Positions 46,438-57,719 of a stretch of DNA of 64,000 bases are shown piece after piece. The translations under genes were made by a program, and so were the position numbers. The stretch's first letter is position 1. Each line of letters begins with the position of its first letter. The notes below the pieces were generated by a model. That model was not told the DNA's origin, did not search any database, and saw only the letters and a list, made by a program, of their open reading frames with translations. The DNA comes from Erodium maritimum (taxonomy: Eukaryota > Streptophyta > Magnoliopsida > Geraniales > Geraniaceae), in contig OY997591.1 of assembly GCA_963921825.1 (NCBI GenBank), forward strand, positions 16,549,515 to 16,613,514, in the 5' to 3' direction.

Positions 46438-48439
46438 CTAGAAGCTTGGGTAGAGCGTACCCATTTTCGGAGGGGTACTGTGGAGGACTTGATACTCACC
46501 CAGGATGTTAGCGTGCGTCGTCTTTCCTGGAATGATAAAATTAGAGCTCCATAACACGGGATTGCTGGCCTCCAAGAGGGTAAGGGAATACCATACCAGA
46601 ACTTGGTGAAACCTCTGCCACCTTACATCTAGTGGGGTGGTGTATCTGGTCAACCCCCACTGGACCACTTCTAAGTCATTCGTTAAGGCGAGGGTGCTTA
46701 AAGCCCCCGCCGCTGCCATTGTTATTCCCTCTGCTCTAGTAGAACCTTCCGATTCCTCCTCTCATTCCTCTCTTTCCAGTTGCTTTCTTCCGACTGACAC
46801 TGATGATATCCGATTCCGTGGAGGTTCTCCCTGGATTATCGGGCAATGAACAGAGGGTACCCAACTAACCGACGACTGTCGCACTAGTTCCCCACAACTT
46901 GATCCCAGAACTCTATTCATATTTTGTCTCATGTCTTGTCCTAGTGCCACAAGAGAGAAGAGTCGGGTTTGGTGTCCCTAGGATCCACATAAATAGTCCA
47001 AGTTTGTTCCCGAGACTGGTTTCCAATGATGGGATCTCACTAAGGCCGAACGCGGGTCCGATGGTGACCGCAACGAAGGGCCCCTGCTCCCACCCTCCAA
47101 CGGGTTAGCTGTAAACATATGATCCGCACAACTACATCCAAAACAGTGGTTGGGAAACCTCTCATATGAAATATGTAACATGGTACGCACCTGTACTTTG
47201 TGAGCCTAAACCACAACTGACTCTGAAGTGGGACTCGGATGTCCACCCGTACCTGGATGCGTATGAAATCCCCCCAACACATGCCATCGACATCATCATC
47301 AACTGTGAGGCAAACTCCCAGAGCTCCCCCAATATGAAACCCACACCTCTATTCCTCGCTCCTATCGACAAATTTGAGATTCTTGCCCAGACCGAGAAGT
47401 GTGTGAATAGCATATTCCCAAGTCTCCTATGTGGTATGAGGCCCGCAAATAAGACCAATGAGTTTCGAAAAGAAAAAGGTTCTCCTATTAAAACCTTAGC
47501 ACGTTCTCTAACCGATCTGAAGAAGAATGAGAAAACCCTTTCTTCCAGCGGTTTGGCTTCCACATTCCTGATCTCCCACATGTCTTCCATCCACTCCACA
47601 AGGGTCTTCCATAAGAATGGTCGTGAGGTCAGGATCTTTGCTACGAGAGCGTAGGAGAAGTTAGTCCCCCGACAACAAACCCCAGAAGGAGAAATACTCA
47701 CCTCCTTAATTCTAAAGCTTCCCAACCATGCTCCATGATCACCTACTCTTGTTTGGGTTTTAGACGCTTCTCCCAGGAACTTGGTCGAATCAGTGCTCGG
47801 GAAGTTCTCGACCCGATTTCGATCGCAGGTCGCCCTCTTACCCGAAATGGTACGGTTCAGCCCGACACCCTGATCCATCGAGACCATGGGCCTCCCTTCC
47901 CCATTCTGGGCTTCGAAGCCCTGGTCTTGATCCTCCCGGGCCATACAACCCATTCCAGCTAGACCTCGGCCCATCAGAGAGGGGTGGATGACCAACTCCT
48001 CCAATCCATTCGAAGCCCTACCAGGATCCTTTTCTTCACGTCGCCACCACAGACCTTCCCTCCGTTCGGGCTGAGGCAACACCACGTCCTCATGAGGTTT
48101 CGGCAAGGGCAACATGGGACCGTCCGAAAGCAGTCCCCCATACTCCACCAATAGCTATGTATCAATTTCCCCCGTCTCGACCTCCACCATATCAATCTTC
48201 CCCTACTAAAGAACCCTATGCAAGCCGAGACCCCATGGACTGTCTAAGGAGACCGGTCTCAACCTTGCAACCTCCACCGGAGTCGCCATGACCGGTGCTT
48301 GAGGGATTTTCCGGTGACGAGGTCTCAGTCCCACGGTCGGGGTTCGTCTCACAAGCCCCCACGTAACCTCCATCAAACTCCCCTGCGTTCGACGACCCTC
48401 TCTCCCTTTGGGGATCACTTGAGATCCATTTTTCACCAC
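46438..48439 (-). pseudogene. LINE ORF1 fragment (DUF4283 / zf-CCHC type), broken
   Basis: On the - strand the long frame 48151-47162 includes a region of DUF4283 type (LVAKILTSRPFLWKTLVEWM, FFFRSVRERAKVLIGEPF, WARISNLSIGARN). It is followed in other frames (47282-46978) by FRLTKYRCVPCYI and RFPNHCFGCSCADH, the zinc-knuckle part that accompanies DUF4283 in plant LINE ORF1. There are frame changes near 47160-47280 and stops further on. No RT follows, so the 3' half of the LINE is missing, the opposite of the usual 5' truncation. The product would bind element RNA. Edges are approximate. Confidence 0.65.
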
Positions 48440-48829
48440 CCTACTAGCGGAGAAAATGAGATCCGGCCTCCCTTACCCCGTTGCATCACCAGAAGTCGGT
48501 GAACATACGGTAGGAGACCGATTTGTGTCACGAGAACGTGAGGCTGAAAGCGTCAGAGATGGTGCACCCAGTCCTCGATCCCGTCCCTCCACTGCTTGAC
48601 GAATGGCTGCTGCCAGACCTACTACGAGATGCGCCTCCACTGAATCGCTTAAAAACCCTAATCTTCCTAAAAGAGAAGAAGAGTCGTGTTTTCTCGCTTA
48701 GAAGTCTTGATAAACGAAATACATATAATTTTGATGAATGTAAGAGATTTTTTAAAAAGACTTCATCTACCAATAATAATTTTATTATGTATTATATATA
48801 TTTTTTTCATTTAAGTCAGTCCTTTTATC
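48440..48829 (-). other. Probable 5' leader of the LINE fragment, plus AT-rich sequence
   Basis: The - strand has AGGGTTTTTAAGC-like leader sequence near 48655. Beyond about 48700 the sequence is AT-rich and shows nothing clear. Confidence 0.35.
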
Positions 48830-48846
48830 AAGTCTAGTCTAAATGT

Positions 48847-48862
48847 TATTCTCAAAAAAAAA
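48847..48862 (+). mobile_element. Ultra-short retro-insertion: seven bases plus A-tail
   Basis: AAGTCTAGTCTAAATGT (17 bp) occurs at 48830-48846 and again at 48863-48879. Between the copies are only TATTCTC and a run of A. That is the structure of a LINE or SINE insertion truncated almost to its tail. Confidence 0.6.
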
Positions 48863-48879
48863 AAGTCTAGTCTAAATGT

Positions 48880-49542
48880 CTAATATGACTTAAATGTCCA
48901 TATAATTACTTCTTCAGATGTACAATAATTTGGATTCAGGCCTCATACTTAATAACCCTCTATAATAAATCTCTTATTACAGTAATTTGTTTCTGTTTTG
49001 AAGTTTTTTTCTGTTCTATTAAATCTTTCCAGACCATTTTCATCGTAATCAAAACCCTGCATTTGTGGAAGAATAAATCATGTATAGTTGTAGGTGTTAG
49101 CTATCATTTGGAGATTATACATAGGCTAATACGGAGGGTTATTAAAGAGATTATCATCATATGTTTCTCTATTACGAAAATGGATTGGAGTAGAAAAAAC
49201 ATATTTCATCTACCCATAAAATAATATTGCAAATGATGGATCATAAATGGATTTAAAGCTCACTGCTGCTAAAACAGCTTAGCCATGTTCTTCGAATGTG
49301 GGTGCTACAGCTACAGCTATATAAGTTGCAAGTGATTGCAACTTCTTCTAATCTCAACTACTCCCACATTTCATCCGTTTCCGCATGTCTTGTTAGTTTT
49401 AACTATCGTATAACATGATTGATTATCCAAGGAATTATGACTCTCATTAATAAAGTTCAATGGAAATATGTGAATGCGACTGATTGTAGATAACTAGATT
49501 TAGGAACCAAACGCTACGCAATATGCATTTTAACCATTAATC
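48880..49542. other. Intergenic, nothing recognised
   Basis: AT-rich with no conserved frames. It forms the target region of the LINE at 49553. Confidence 0.5.
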
Positions 49543-49552
49543 AACAGCAACC

Positions 49553-51703
49553 AGGGTGACCCTTTATCCCCGTTCTTATTTATCGTATGTGCAGAAGGAC
49601 TTTCCCGTTTAATTTCGAATTTTGAACAACGGGGGCTGATTACTGGTTCTAGAGTAGTAAGGGATGCTCCCTCTATTACTCACTTGTTTTTTTGCAGATG
49701 ATAGCTTCTTCTTTGGTAGGGCAAATGAGGAGGAAGCAGAGGCCTGGCGGGACTTACTGAGTCGTTATGAGAGGGCTTCTGGGCAACAGATTAATGCTCA
49801 AAAGTCATCTATTTCCTTTAGTCCGAACACATTGCCAGAAAGAAGAGAAGGGGTTGCAGCTATTCTGGGGATGTCTCAGGTGATGGACGTGGGTACATAC
49901 TTGGGGCTCCCGGCTGTGATAGGAAGAAGCAAATACAAGGCATTCAGGTATGTAAAGGATCGCATTGCCCGTAGATTGACAAACTGGGATGAACTGTTGT
50001 TGAGTAAGGCCGGTAAGGAAATTTTACTGAAGTCTGTTATTCAAGCTCTCCCTATGTATTCGATGAGCGTCCATCTACTACCTGCTTCTTTAATCCGGGA
50101 GATTGAGGTGACTATGAACAGGTTTTGGTGGTTTCATAACACCAAGACGGGGTCGGGTATAAAGTGGCGCAGATGGGGGGCTCTATGTGATCATAAATTG
50201 CAGGGGGGTTTGAGTTTTAAACACTTGCAGGATTTTAATATAGCGCTGTTGGGGAAGCAAGGTTGGAGATTGATGTCGAACCCGGAAAGTCTTGTCAGTA
50301 GAGTGCTGAAGGCAAAGTATTATCCTTTGACTGACTTTGTTCATGCTGTCAGGAAGCCCAATTCCAGCCCTATATGGAATAGTATTATGGCTGCTCAGGA
50401 GGTGGTGAGGAGCGGCATCAGGAAGAGAATTGGGTCGGGGGATCATACATTTATTACGGGAGCTCCGTGGGCAGGGTCGGAGTCCGGTTATCTGCAGGAT
50501 GTGGACGGTCCTATGGAGTTTTGGCCGGTGAGCAGACTTTTATGGCCAGGTAGACGGGAATGGAATGTGGAGTTTGTTCAGCGGGTTCTTTCAGAGAGAG
50601 ATGCAGAGGCAGTGCTCAAAGTCCCTCTCAGTTTAGATTGTGATTCTGATTCTTGGTACTGGAAAGGTACTAGAGATGGAGATTATTCGGTGAAGCTGGT
50701 TTACAGAGAGATTCAGGCAAACACAGGTAGATGGGGGCCGAATAGTAGGGACGAATTTTGGAAGACACTTTGGTCTTTAAAGATCCCTCCAAAGGTCTCT
50801 CATATGCTATGGAGGGGAGCTTCTGGGATATTACCAACTGGTATTTGTCTCAGATCCAAGAGGGTGGATGTCTCAGGACTCTGTGGGGTTTGTGGTGAAG
50901 AGGAGAATGATACCCATGTTTTAATAACTTGTCCAGTTGCTTGTGATGTGTGGAGCAGGGTTCCAAATGTGTCTTTGAGCCAAGCTGATTCGATTCGAGG
51001 GTGGTTAGCTCATAACTGGGCGAACTACACTCGAGAGGATGCGGAGCTGATTGGAGTTGTTTGCTGGGAGCTGTGGAAGGCCCGAAATAATCGAGTATGG
51101 AATGAAAAAGTCACTTCAGCTGAGGCTATATACAGGGCAGCGATCAAGTTACAGACGGAGTGGAAAGCAGCCCAGACGCACCATTACCCTTATGGACCTG
51201 TGCAACCGGTCGGGCTTGATACATGGAGCAAACCGGTGCCTGGCTCTGTAAAGGTTAATTCGGATGGAGCAGTGGTAGCCGGACAGGGGGGTGCAGGTGG
51301 TTTTGTTTGTAGGGATAGTCAGGGTATGGTGGTGGGAGTACGATGTCTTGTATTCCCTCACATTACTGACCCTGAGTTCTTGGAAGCTTGTGCAGTGAAA
51401 GAGGCCTTGTTATGGGTGAGGAATAGTGAATGGTTAGCAGGTACATTTGAGACTGACTGTATTGGAGTAGTCCTTGCCATTAATAATCCAGCTCGTCTGC
51501 TTTCTCCTTTGGGAGGGATTATTGATGATTGTAAGGCTATTTTAAGGATGTTACTAGGTGTGCAGGTTAACCATGTCCGTAGAGTAGCCAATAGAGTAGC
51601 ACATGAATTGGCTCGTAAAGCTTTCGATTGGGTTCATTTTGTATTGAATTTGAATCAATTGCCAGACCCCATTCCGGGGCTACTGGCATCTGATTCTGAG
51701 TAA
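49553..51703 (+). pseudogene. LINE ORF2 C-terminal part: RT end, zf-RVT, RNase H
   Basis: The frame begins with the RT motif [16 protein letters not shown]. One frame change falls in a T-run near 49690, just before FADD (catalytic pair). From there 679 codons are open to 51703. RT thumb and connection sequence (LTNWDELLLSKAGKEILLKS, PMYSMSVHLLP) is followed by zf-RVT (KIPPKVSHMLWRG, CGVCGEEENDTHVLITC) and a C-terminal RNase H of the RVT_3 type (VKVNSDGAV, EACAVKEALLWV, FETDCIGVV, with Asp-Glu-Asp in place). The long open frame after one frameshift suggests a fairly recent insertion. Without endonuclease and the RT N-terminus it cannot act. Confidence 0.92.
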
Positions 51704-51734
51704 TGAATTATACTTCCCTCAAAAAAAAAAAAAA
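49553..51734 (+). mobile_element. 5'-truncated LINE with RNase H
   Basis: AACAGCAACC occurs directly before (49543-49552) and after the A-tail (51734-51743), a 10-bp target duplication. The element begins abruptly inside RT, at the codons for [10 protein letters not shown], and ends in a run of about 15 A. It therefore entered by incomplete target-primed reverse transcription. It carries an RNase H domain and so differs from the LINE at 1-5744. Confidence 0.92.
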
Positions 51735-51743
51735 ACAGCAACC

Positions 51744-52048
51744 CTATATGGTTGCTTAAGTCGTGACCACGTACCCAACTTTAATAATTAGTATGCTCGA
51801 ATATTTTATAGGCTTATATCACATATTATTTTGTTTGATAATTATATCACATATTATTAATATTCATTATGACAACGAACTAATAATCAACGTTTGAAGA
51901 ATTAAAATAAGTCTTAAATATTTACTCCATTATGTATTGGCAACTAATATCAATCGACATATGATGCCCAAAGTATTGTTTCTCTATAAAAGAGAGAAAA
52001 ATGAATATTGTGAATATGAATTTTAATTTCAAATAGTTTGTGTTATTA
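51744..52048. other. Intergenic, nothing recognised
   Basis: AT-rich, with repeated ATCACATATTATT. It is the flank into which the next retroposon inserted. Confidence 0.5.
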
Positions 52049-52066
52049 ACATATAATAGGAAAGAA

Positions 52067-53782
52067 AAGAGTGGTAATGGAAGAAAAGTTCTCTCCCTTC
52101 TAACCTTAGCCCTAACCCTAGTCGCTATAGAGTTCCTACCTGACACTGTCGTCTTCGCGCCGCCTACAGCCGCTGTCGGACTGGTAGTCCCCGTGTTCAT
52201 CTGTCCCATGGGGTCGCACCCCTCGCAGACCACGCCTGGTGCGGGGGGTATATATCGATGTGATTGGATCCCCATCCCTATCCCTCCGTCTTCTTCTTCC
52301 CTTGTCATCCCTCTCGCGGTCTCGCCGGCGTGTAGCCCGATCGCTTTAGGACCCCAATTCTCTTCCCAACCGATGTTGGCTGAGTCTCATGCCCCATCCC
52401 TGTCTCCGCTGCTTGGTGCCCTAGGTCAGGCTGCACTGGTGCGGGGGGGCTCAAATTCCTTCTTATTCACGCCACGAGGCAACGCGGCTTCGACCGAACC
52501 CTAACCCGTCTCCCCGGGCCCATCACGACCTTGCTCTAGTGGCTTGGTTGACTGGGACACGACATGGAGGTGTGCTTCCGCAAGATAGTCCCCCTCGTTT
52601 CATGCATGCGGGGACGATCAGGGACGTGACGGAAACCTAGGCGTTCTCCTCGGTCACGGTGATGAAAACCCGACTTCAGTCTCTGGTTTGCGATCGCTAT
52701 GGGGTGAGCAGGAGCACGGTGGAGGTCTCCTCCAAGTTCTTCCGACGTGGCTGGACACGGAGGCAGAGGAGGGTTTGGATACCTTTCAGCAGGGCCGACC
52801 CCGATACTACCGATGGGGATGGTGGCTCTCTACCTCTGACCTCAAGGATGGAGGCACCGGCTACTATAGGGAACACGGCTCGGAGGAGAGCCCAGACTTC
52901 GGCGTCGACCCGATATCTTCAGAGTCATCTCCCGACGTATCAGCGGGGACTGCTGCACTTCAATACGGCACGAGGGCCTCGCCTACGTGTCAGACGTCCG
53001 GCTGGAGTGTCGCAACAATCCTTTGGAGGGGCTGGTGGAGATGGAACATTATTGGGTTGGGAGCGGGAGCCGGAGGCCCCAACCCTGGTGACAATGGATC
53101 CGATACCTAAGGCTCGGTCATCTCGAGGGATGGGGACCGAGGTAACAATGGACCCGGTACGTAACCCGGATCCCCGATCCCTCACTTGGGATGCCGACCA
53201 AGTGCCCGTGATAGGCCTCCCTGGGTGGTCCTACACGAAAGCCCCGACTTTTGTACATGAGAACATCAGGCGAGGGGCTGGTGGAGATCATATCTCTACT
53301 GATTCGATTGCTGCCCTGTGGTCGCGGGAGTGGTGGCCGCGCCCACCTAGGAGCGCGTGCTGTGAAGGCCCCGGCGCCAATGGGTCGGAGGAGCGCAGCT
53401 GTTGTTGGATGGGGAGGGATGGTGCCTGCGTCTGGCTGGCACGTCAACTCACAAGCGGGGGAGATGCCCCACTGGGAAAAATGAGGCATCAGCGGAGCAC
53501 TAGGGACTGGCCTTGGGAGGGGTCCCTAGATGATCCATTGCCTCCCACCACCACTACTACTGTCGAGGTCCCTCAGGATCTCCAGTACCCCGTTCCCCCT
53601 CCCCGCCTTCTTTCTTTGCCCATGGGGCGTCAAAATACCGTCCATGACGATTCTAGTACTGTAAGGGTCAGTGAATAGTGTTTGCTCATAGTGACCTTTC
53701 ATGGTCGAGGAGCATGTTCCTCGAGGCATTTCGATGTAATCGTTCTTAATAATTTATAAAATTACAGTTTTTCGTTAAAAAA
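52067..53782 (+). mobile_element. Unclassified poly(A) retroposon, 1.7 kb
   Basis: ACATATAATAGGAAAGAA (18 bp) flanks both sides (52049-52066 and 53783-53800). The 3' end, TTAATAATTTATAAAATTAC then TTTTTCGTTAAAAAAA, resembles LINE tails. The 5' part starts with a leader-like ACCTTAGCCCTAACCCTAGTC. No RT, endonuclease or known domain is visible, so it was probably moved by LINE machinery. It could be an internally deleted LINE, a SINE-like composite, or a processed copy of a host transcript. Confidence 0.7.
52659..53678 (+). CDS. Open frame of 339 codons in the retroposon, function unknown
   Basis: This is the longest frame of the retroposon, starting MMKTRLQSLVCDRYGVSRST and ending just before its 3' tail. 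It is Arg/Pro/Ser/Gly-rich. GC-rich composition makes several frames open at once, including on the other strand, so it may not be a protein. I recognise no domain. Confidence 0.25.
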   Translation: MMKTRLQSLVCDRYGVSRSTVEVSSKFFRRGWTRRQRRVWIPFSRADPDTTDGDGGSLPLTSRMEAPATIGNTARRRAQTSASTRYLQSHLPTYQRGLLHFNTARGPRLRVRRPAGVSQQSFGGAGGDGTLLGWEREPEAPTLVTMDPIPKARSSRGMGTEVTMDPVRNPDPRSLTWDADQVPVIGLPGWSYTKAPTFVHENIRRGAGGDHISTDSIAALWSREWWPRPPRSACCEGPGANGSEERSCCWMGRDGACVWLARQLTSGGDAPLGKMRHQRSTRDWPWEGSLDDPLPPTTTTTVEVPQDLQYPVPPPRLLSLPMGRQNTVHDDSSTVRVSE

Positions 53783-53800
53783 ACATATAATAGGAAAGAA

Positions 53801-55062
53801 CCTAAAAACTCCAAACTTTCTCTCTCTAAACCTTCTTCTTCCCTAAACCTTCCCAAACCCTAGCCGCCCTTGTTGTTCCCTCCTCCGGTGGTGGTTGTGG
53901 CCTCCGGCCACGACTGTTGCTGGTGGAAGATGCTTTTCCTTCCCCCTCTTCTATTTCTTCCCCATTTTCCTCCTTTTTCACTTCCTCTGTCTCATTTTTC
54001 CTCAGTTGTCGCCTTTTTTACCGGTGTTTCATGCCTTCTCGGTTCGTGGTGTCAGTTCTGGAGGTTGCTCGGGCTTCCCTTGCCTCGCAGGCGCTTGGAG
54101 TTGATGAATCTGGTCCATGCTCTGTTGGTGTTGCAGATCTGCAACAGAGAGTCTCTCTGCTCGAGCTTGGCTGGTGCAGGTACAACGAGGACTTCCCTGA
54201 GCTCGTCCTTCTCGAGTTCCGGTGTTGTTTGGTCATGCGGGGCGGTCATCCTTCTTGCTCGGAGTGACTGTTTGCAGCGTGAGCTGCCTTGGAAGTCCTC
54301 CTTCTCGGCCGGTGTTTCTCTAGTACGCAGGCGAGTTTTATAGCAGCTCCGTAAAGTTGGGTGTGTTTCGATCTACTGGGATCCTCTTTAGGACGTCATT
54401 GGTAGATCTAGGGTCTTCTCCTGGTTCCAGTTTTTCAATGGTGTTGGGGGGTCGGGTGGAGTTGGCTCGTAATAGGTCTGGGCCTGGGTCTTTCCTAGGT
54501 CATTCCTGGGTCAGTTCTCGGGTCTGGGCCGGGCTGTTGGTCTGACCAGGTTATGGATCTGGGTAGGTTAAGGTATGATCGGGTCATCCCTTGGTCCAAT
54601 CTGGGTGGGGCTGCTCGGGCAGATCTCGATCTCTCGTTGTAAGCTTCTGCTCCCTTGGCTGGTGGTGTGGTGATGGATACAGTCGTCTCAACGATTTTTA
54701 TTGGACTTCAGATAGGTGCTAGACTGCTCTCCTGACCCGTTCAAGGTGGCTATCAGGTGGCTTCGTTCAGATCTACCATGGGAAGCGTTTTTTATTTCGA
54801 ATTTGTTGTGCATCTGGAGTTGTCACTCGTCGTGGCGGATGGTAATCTTTATTTCTCCCTATTCTTTATATGTGGCTTCTAGAAAATATGTTCATCCATA
54901 GATGCAGGCTCGTATCGATTTCCTTTGTATCCCCACCCTTTGTAGGCAGAGGCTCGTCATTCTTTAGGTTTTGGCCTTTGACGGGTTGTACTGGGTCTTT
55001 AGGCCTTGGAAATCGAGGAGTCATGTTTCTTCGGGTCTTGAGTTTCAGAGAACTTTCAATGG
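53801..55062 (+). other. Unclassified leader-like sequence
   Basis: It begins with pyrimidine-rich TTTCTCTCTCTAAACC and AAACCCTAGCCGCC, the style of a plant 5' UTR, and continues with several overlapping open frames (for example 53870-54343, low-complexity Leu/Ser/Pro). It stops abruptly at the truncated Tekay LTR. It could be the start of a LINE or a host gene fragment; there is no domain evidence. Confidence 0.35.
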
Positions 55063-57666
55063 ATTATGTCCGGTTTTGACCGGACTCGAGACGTGAACTT
55101 AAATAAATAATAAATAAAACAATTTAATACCAAAACGAGTCTCAAATAACAGTTTTAAATCTCCAAATAATAACACGAGTCAACAGCTCGGTAAAAAGTA
55201 CGTAGTAAAAGAGTATGAAAAGGGTAAATAGTAAGTCACTAAACAATCTAGCCTATGACCCTCGCTAGCTCCCAAGCATCGAGTACCCCGCTAGAACACA
55301 TCCCGCTCAACACACCTGAAAGACAACAAGGTAAAGGGGTGAGCTTTCGCTCAGTAGGAAAAGTAGTTAAGGTTATGAACATCAGTTCAATACCACGAGT
55401 AACCGTCCAATTAGGGCATACTAGCAAAGCATAGCTATCAACGACGCCCATGAAACAAGTACCAACCACTAATCACCCTCATGAGATCAAACACACAGAT
55501 AACACAACGCACAAAGCCAATCAGCACGCACAACACACACAACAGAATAATACATAAGTCAGTACAACCGTCCTCAACAATACCGGCTATCACAGCCCGT
55601 CCCACTTATATCGTACCGGAACACAGAGCATCGGTCCCGACATCTTCCCGTTACCGAGACTCGGGGTAACATACCTAATCGGCAATACATTCAGTCGGAT
55701 GTCTTCCCCTCATGGAGACTCGGGGCCTCACGCATAACGTACCGGCACATACCTCGGTCGTACGCCTTCACGGACCACATAGTATCGGGGCAAAGGTTGA
55801 ACCGTCCTCGTCCTCGATACTCTACACCGTCATACTCTCTCAGTGTAGGTATTCTACTAGACACAACCCCTCTTGAAACACACATCAAGAGAATACACAC
55901 GCATCACAATGCCAAAGTTCGACCACAGTGTACCAACCGAGCCAAATCACCATCACACACAAATCAGTCTATTACTCACCCGATCATATCACAACCGAAG
56001 ATTCACATCACATCAAACACGACACACTTTCCCACACATAGTCACAACATACTACACCGAGTATATCATAACAAGGTTCTTAATCTTATCGACGCTAAGT
56101 CACACATCATGCATCTCGATCAAAGATCATGGCATCAATCAACACGCAACCCTAAGGCTCGACATGACCATTCTACCAGCACGACAATTTACCAAGAATT
56201 GAAAGCGATTATTCTAGTGAATCACATCCTAAATGCAACTAAGACTCGTCCGGTTATTAATATAATTGAAAGCGGTTATTCTAGTGAATCACATCCTATA
56301 TGCGAACTAGGACCTTTCCGGTTATTATTATTAACATACATGCATACTAGTAACTTTCCGTAATTAAATCGGTATTCGCTACGTTCTCTACCTCAAAAGT
56401 AAACAAGTCTCAACTCCAAGCTGCTGACAACCTGGCTCGCTTCCTCCTCCACTTCACGGGATCCAAGTGCCTCCTCCGCCGTCACGCTCGTGTCCAAGGT
56501 CTTGGATCACAAAGTGAGTACTAAAATTAAAACTAATTCAGTTGCGTTAAGAACGAGAAACAACTAAATAAAGCCTGAAAGTCCAACATAGGCTAAGACG
56601 GGAAATGGGCCGGAAAGAGGCCCAATCCAAGTCTGTCACGGATCTATGGGCTGCGCCGTCACGGTTCTCCTCACGGAGCCGTGACTGACGCCGTCACGGT
56701 TCTCCTCACGGAGCCATGACTGACGCCGTCACGGTCTCCCTCACGGAGCCGTGATGCCTCCCGTCACGGTTCCCGTCACGGATCCGTGACGGTTCAGCAC
56801 TGTTCCGCCTTCTTCCTCCAAACGCGATTTTCACGAAAATAACCCAAAAACCTCCATTGATGACCGTCCAAAGCTCCAAAAACAGTCCCTAAACGTCTCT
56901 ACCTCAAAACCCACCATGGGTATTCATTAAAACTCCATAAATACGAATTAAATCCATCATCTAACATCAAATTCCTCCAAAACTTCATCATCCAAACTCA
57001 TCCATTGTTCATCAATTTTCTCCAAAACCCATGAACTAAAATTTATAAAAACGAAAAGGGATTAGAAGCTCACCTTGGAAATGTTGAGTAGAAGAAGAAA
57101 AACGGAAGAATCAAGCCCCTTTGGTGAAGAAATGGCCCAAAAATCCCTCTTTTCTGTCCTTTCTTCTTCTTCAAACTTCAAACCTCACTTTCTCTCTCCA
57201 CCCTCTCTCCAATTTCGGCTACCTTGGGAAATGTGCATCAAATGGTGCTTTAAACCTAGAGGGGATAGTGCCCAAAATACCTCTTTGCTTTAACTCTTCC
57301 CAAAAACAACTATTGAGGGTATAAGGGTCATAACACACCCATTTCCTCCCTTCCAAGCAAGCATGGACACATGTCCATGTGGGGACCACTCCCAGCTCAA
57401 TTAGATCCAGCTCACTTAAATTATCGGATTTAGTTCTTAAACGGACCGTGGTTTGACCGAAAAGACTCTGGGTTGACTTTTCCCAACATTATAGTCATCG
57501 GAAAGGGCACAGCCCAACTAAGTTAACCGTGACAACGAATAAGCTTTTTGGGCCCCAGAAAGGTCCTGAATGACTCCCGGAGTCATCAGTTGACTTTTCC
57601 GGCAAAAAGTCAACTTTCGCCGAAAACCTCCGGTTCGACTAGGATCGACCGGGGGCGGTTCTTACA
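55063..57666 (-). repeat. 3' LTR of the Tekay-like element, outer end missing
   Basis: It matches 63351-63858 and ends GGCGGTTCTTACA on the + strand. It begins TCCGGTTTTGACCGG without the TGTCACGCCC start seen in the partner. It includes the CACGG array at 56636-56806. Confidence 0.88.
56636..56806. repeat. CACGG palindrome array in the Tekay-like LTR
   Basis: About five units of GTCACGG...CACGGAGCCGTGA(C/T), the same palindrome theme as in the Athila LTRs and Athila interior. Confidence 0.8.
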
Positions 57667-57682
57667 ATCTACCCCCTGAAAA
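57667..57682 (-). other. Polypurine tract of the Tekay-like element
   Basis: On the - strand TTTTCAGGGGGTAGAT lies directly before the 3' LTR. Confidence 0.7.
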
Positions 57683-57719
57683 GAATTTCGTCCTCTAAAT
57701 TTAAAACAAACATACCTCA

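Noticed and set aside
47166-47654. 162-codon frame on the + strand
   Set aside because: It is the complement of the DUF4283-type LINE ORF1 region read on the - strand.
53870-54343. 157-codon frame as a membrane protein gene
   Set aside because: Three overlapping frames are open in the same GC-rich region. The Leu/Phe/Pro runs come from pyrimidine-rich leader-like DNA.
55797-56363. 188-codon frame on the + strand
   Set aside because: It lies wholly inside the Tekay LTR, has simple His/Ser/Thr-rich composition and no domain.
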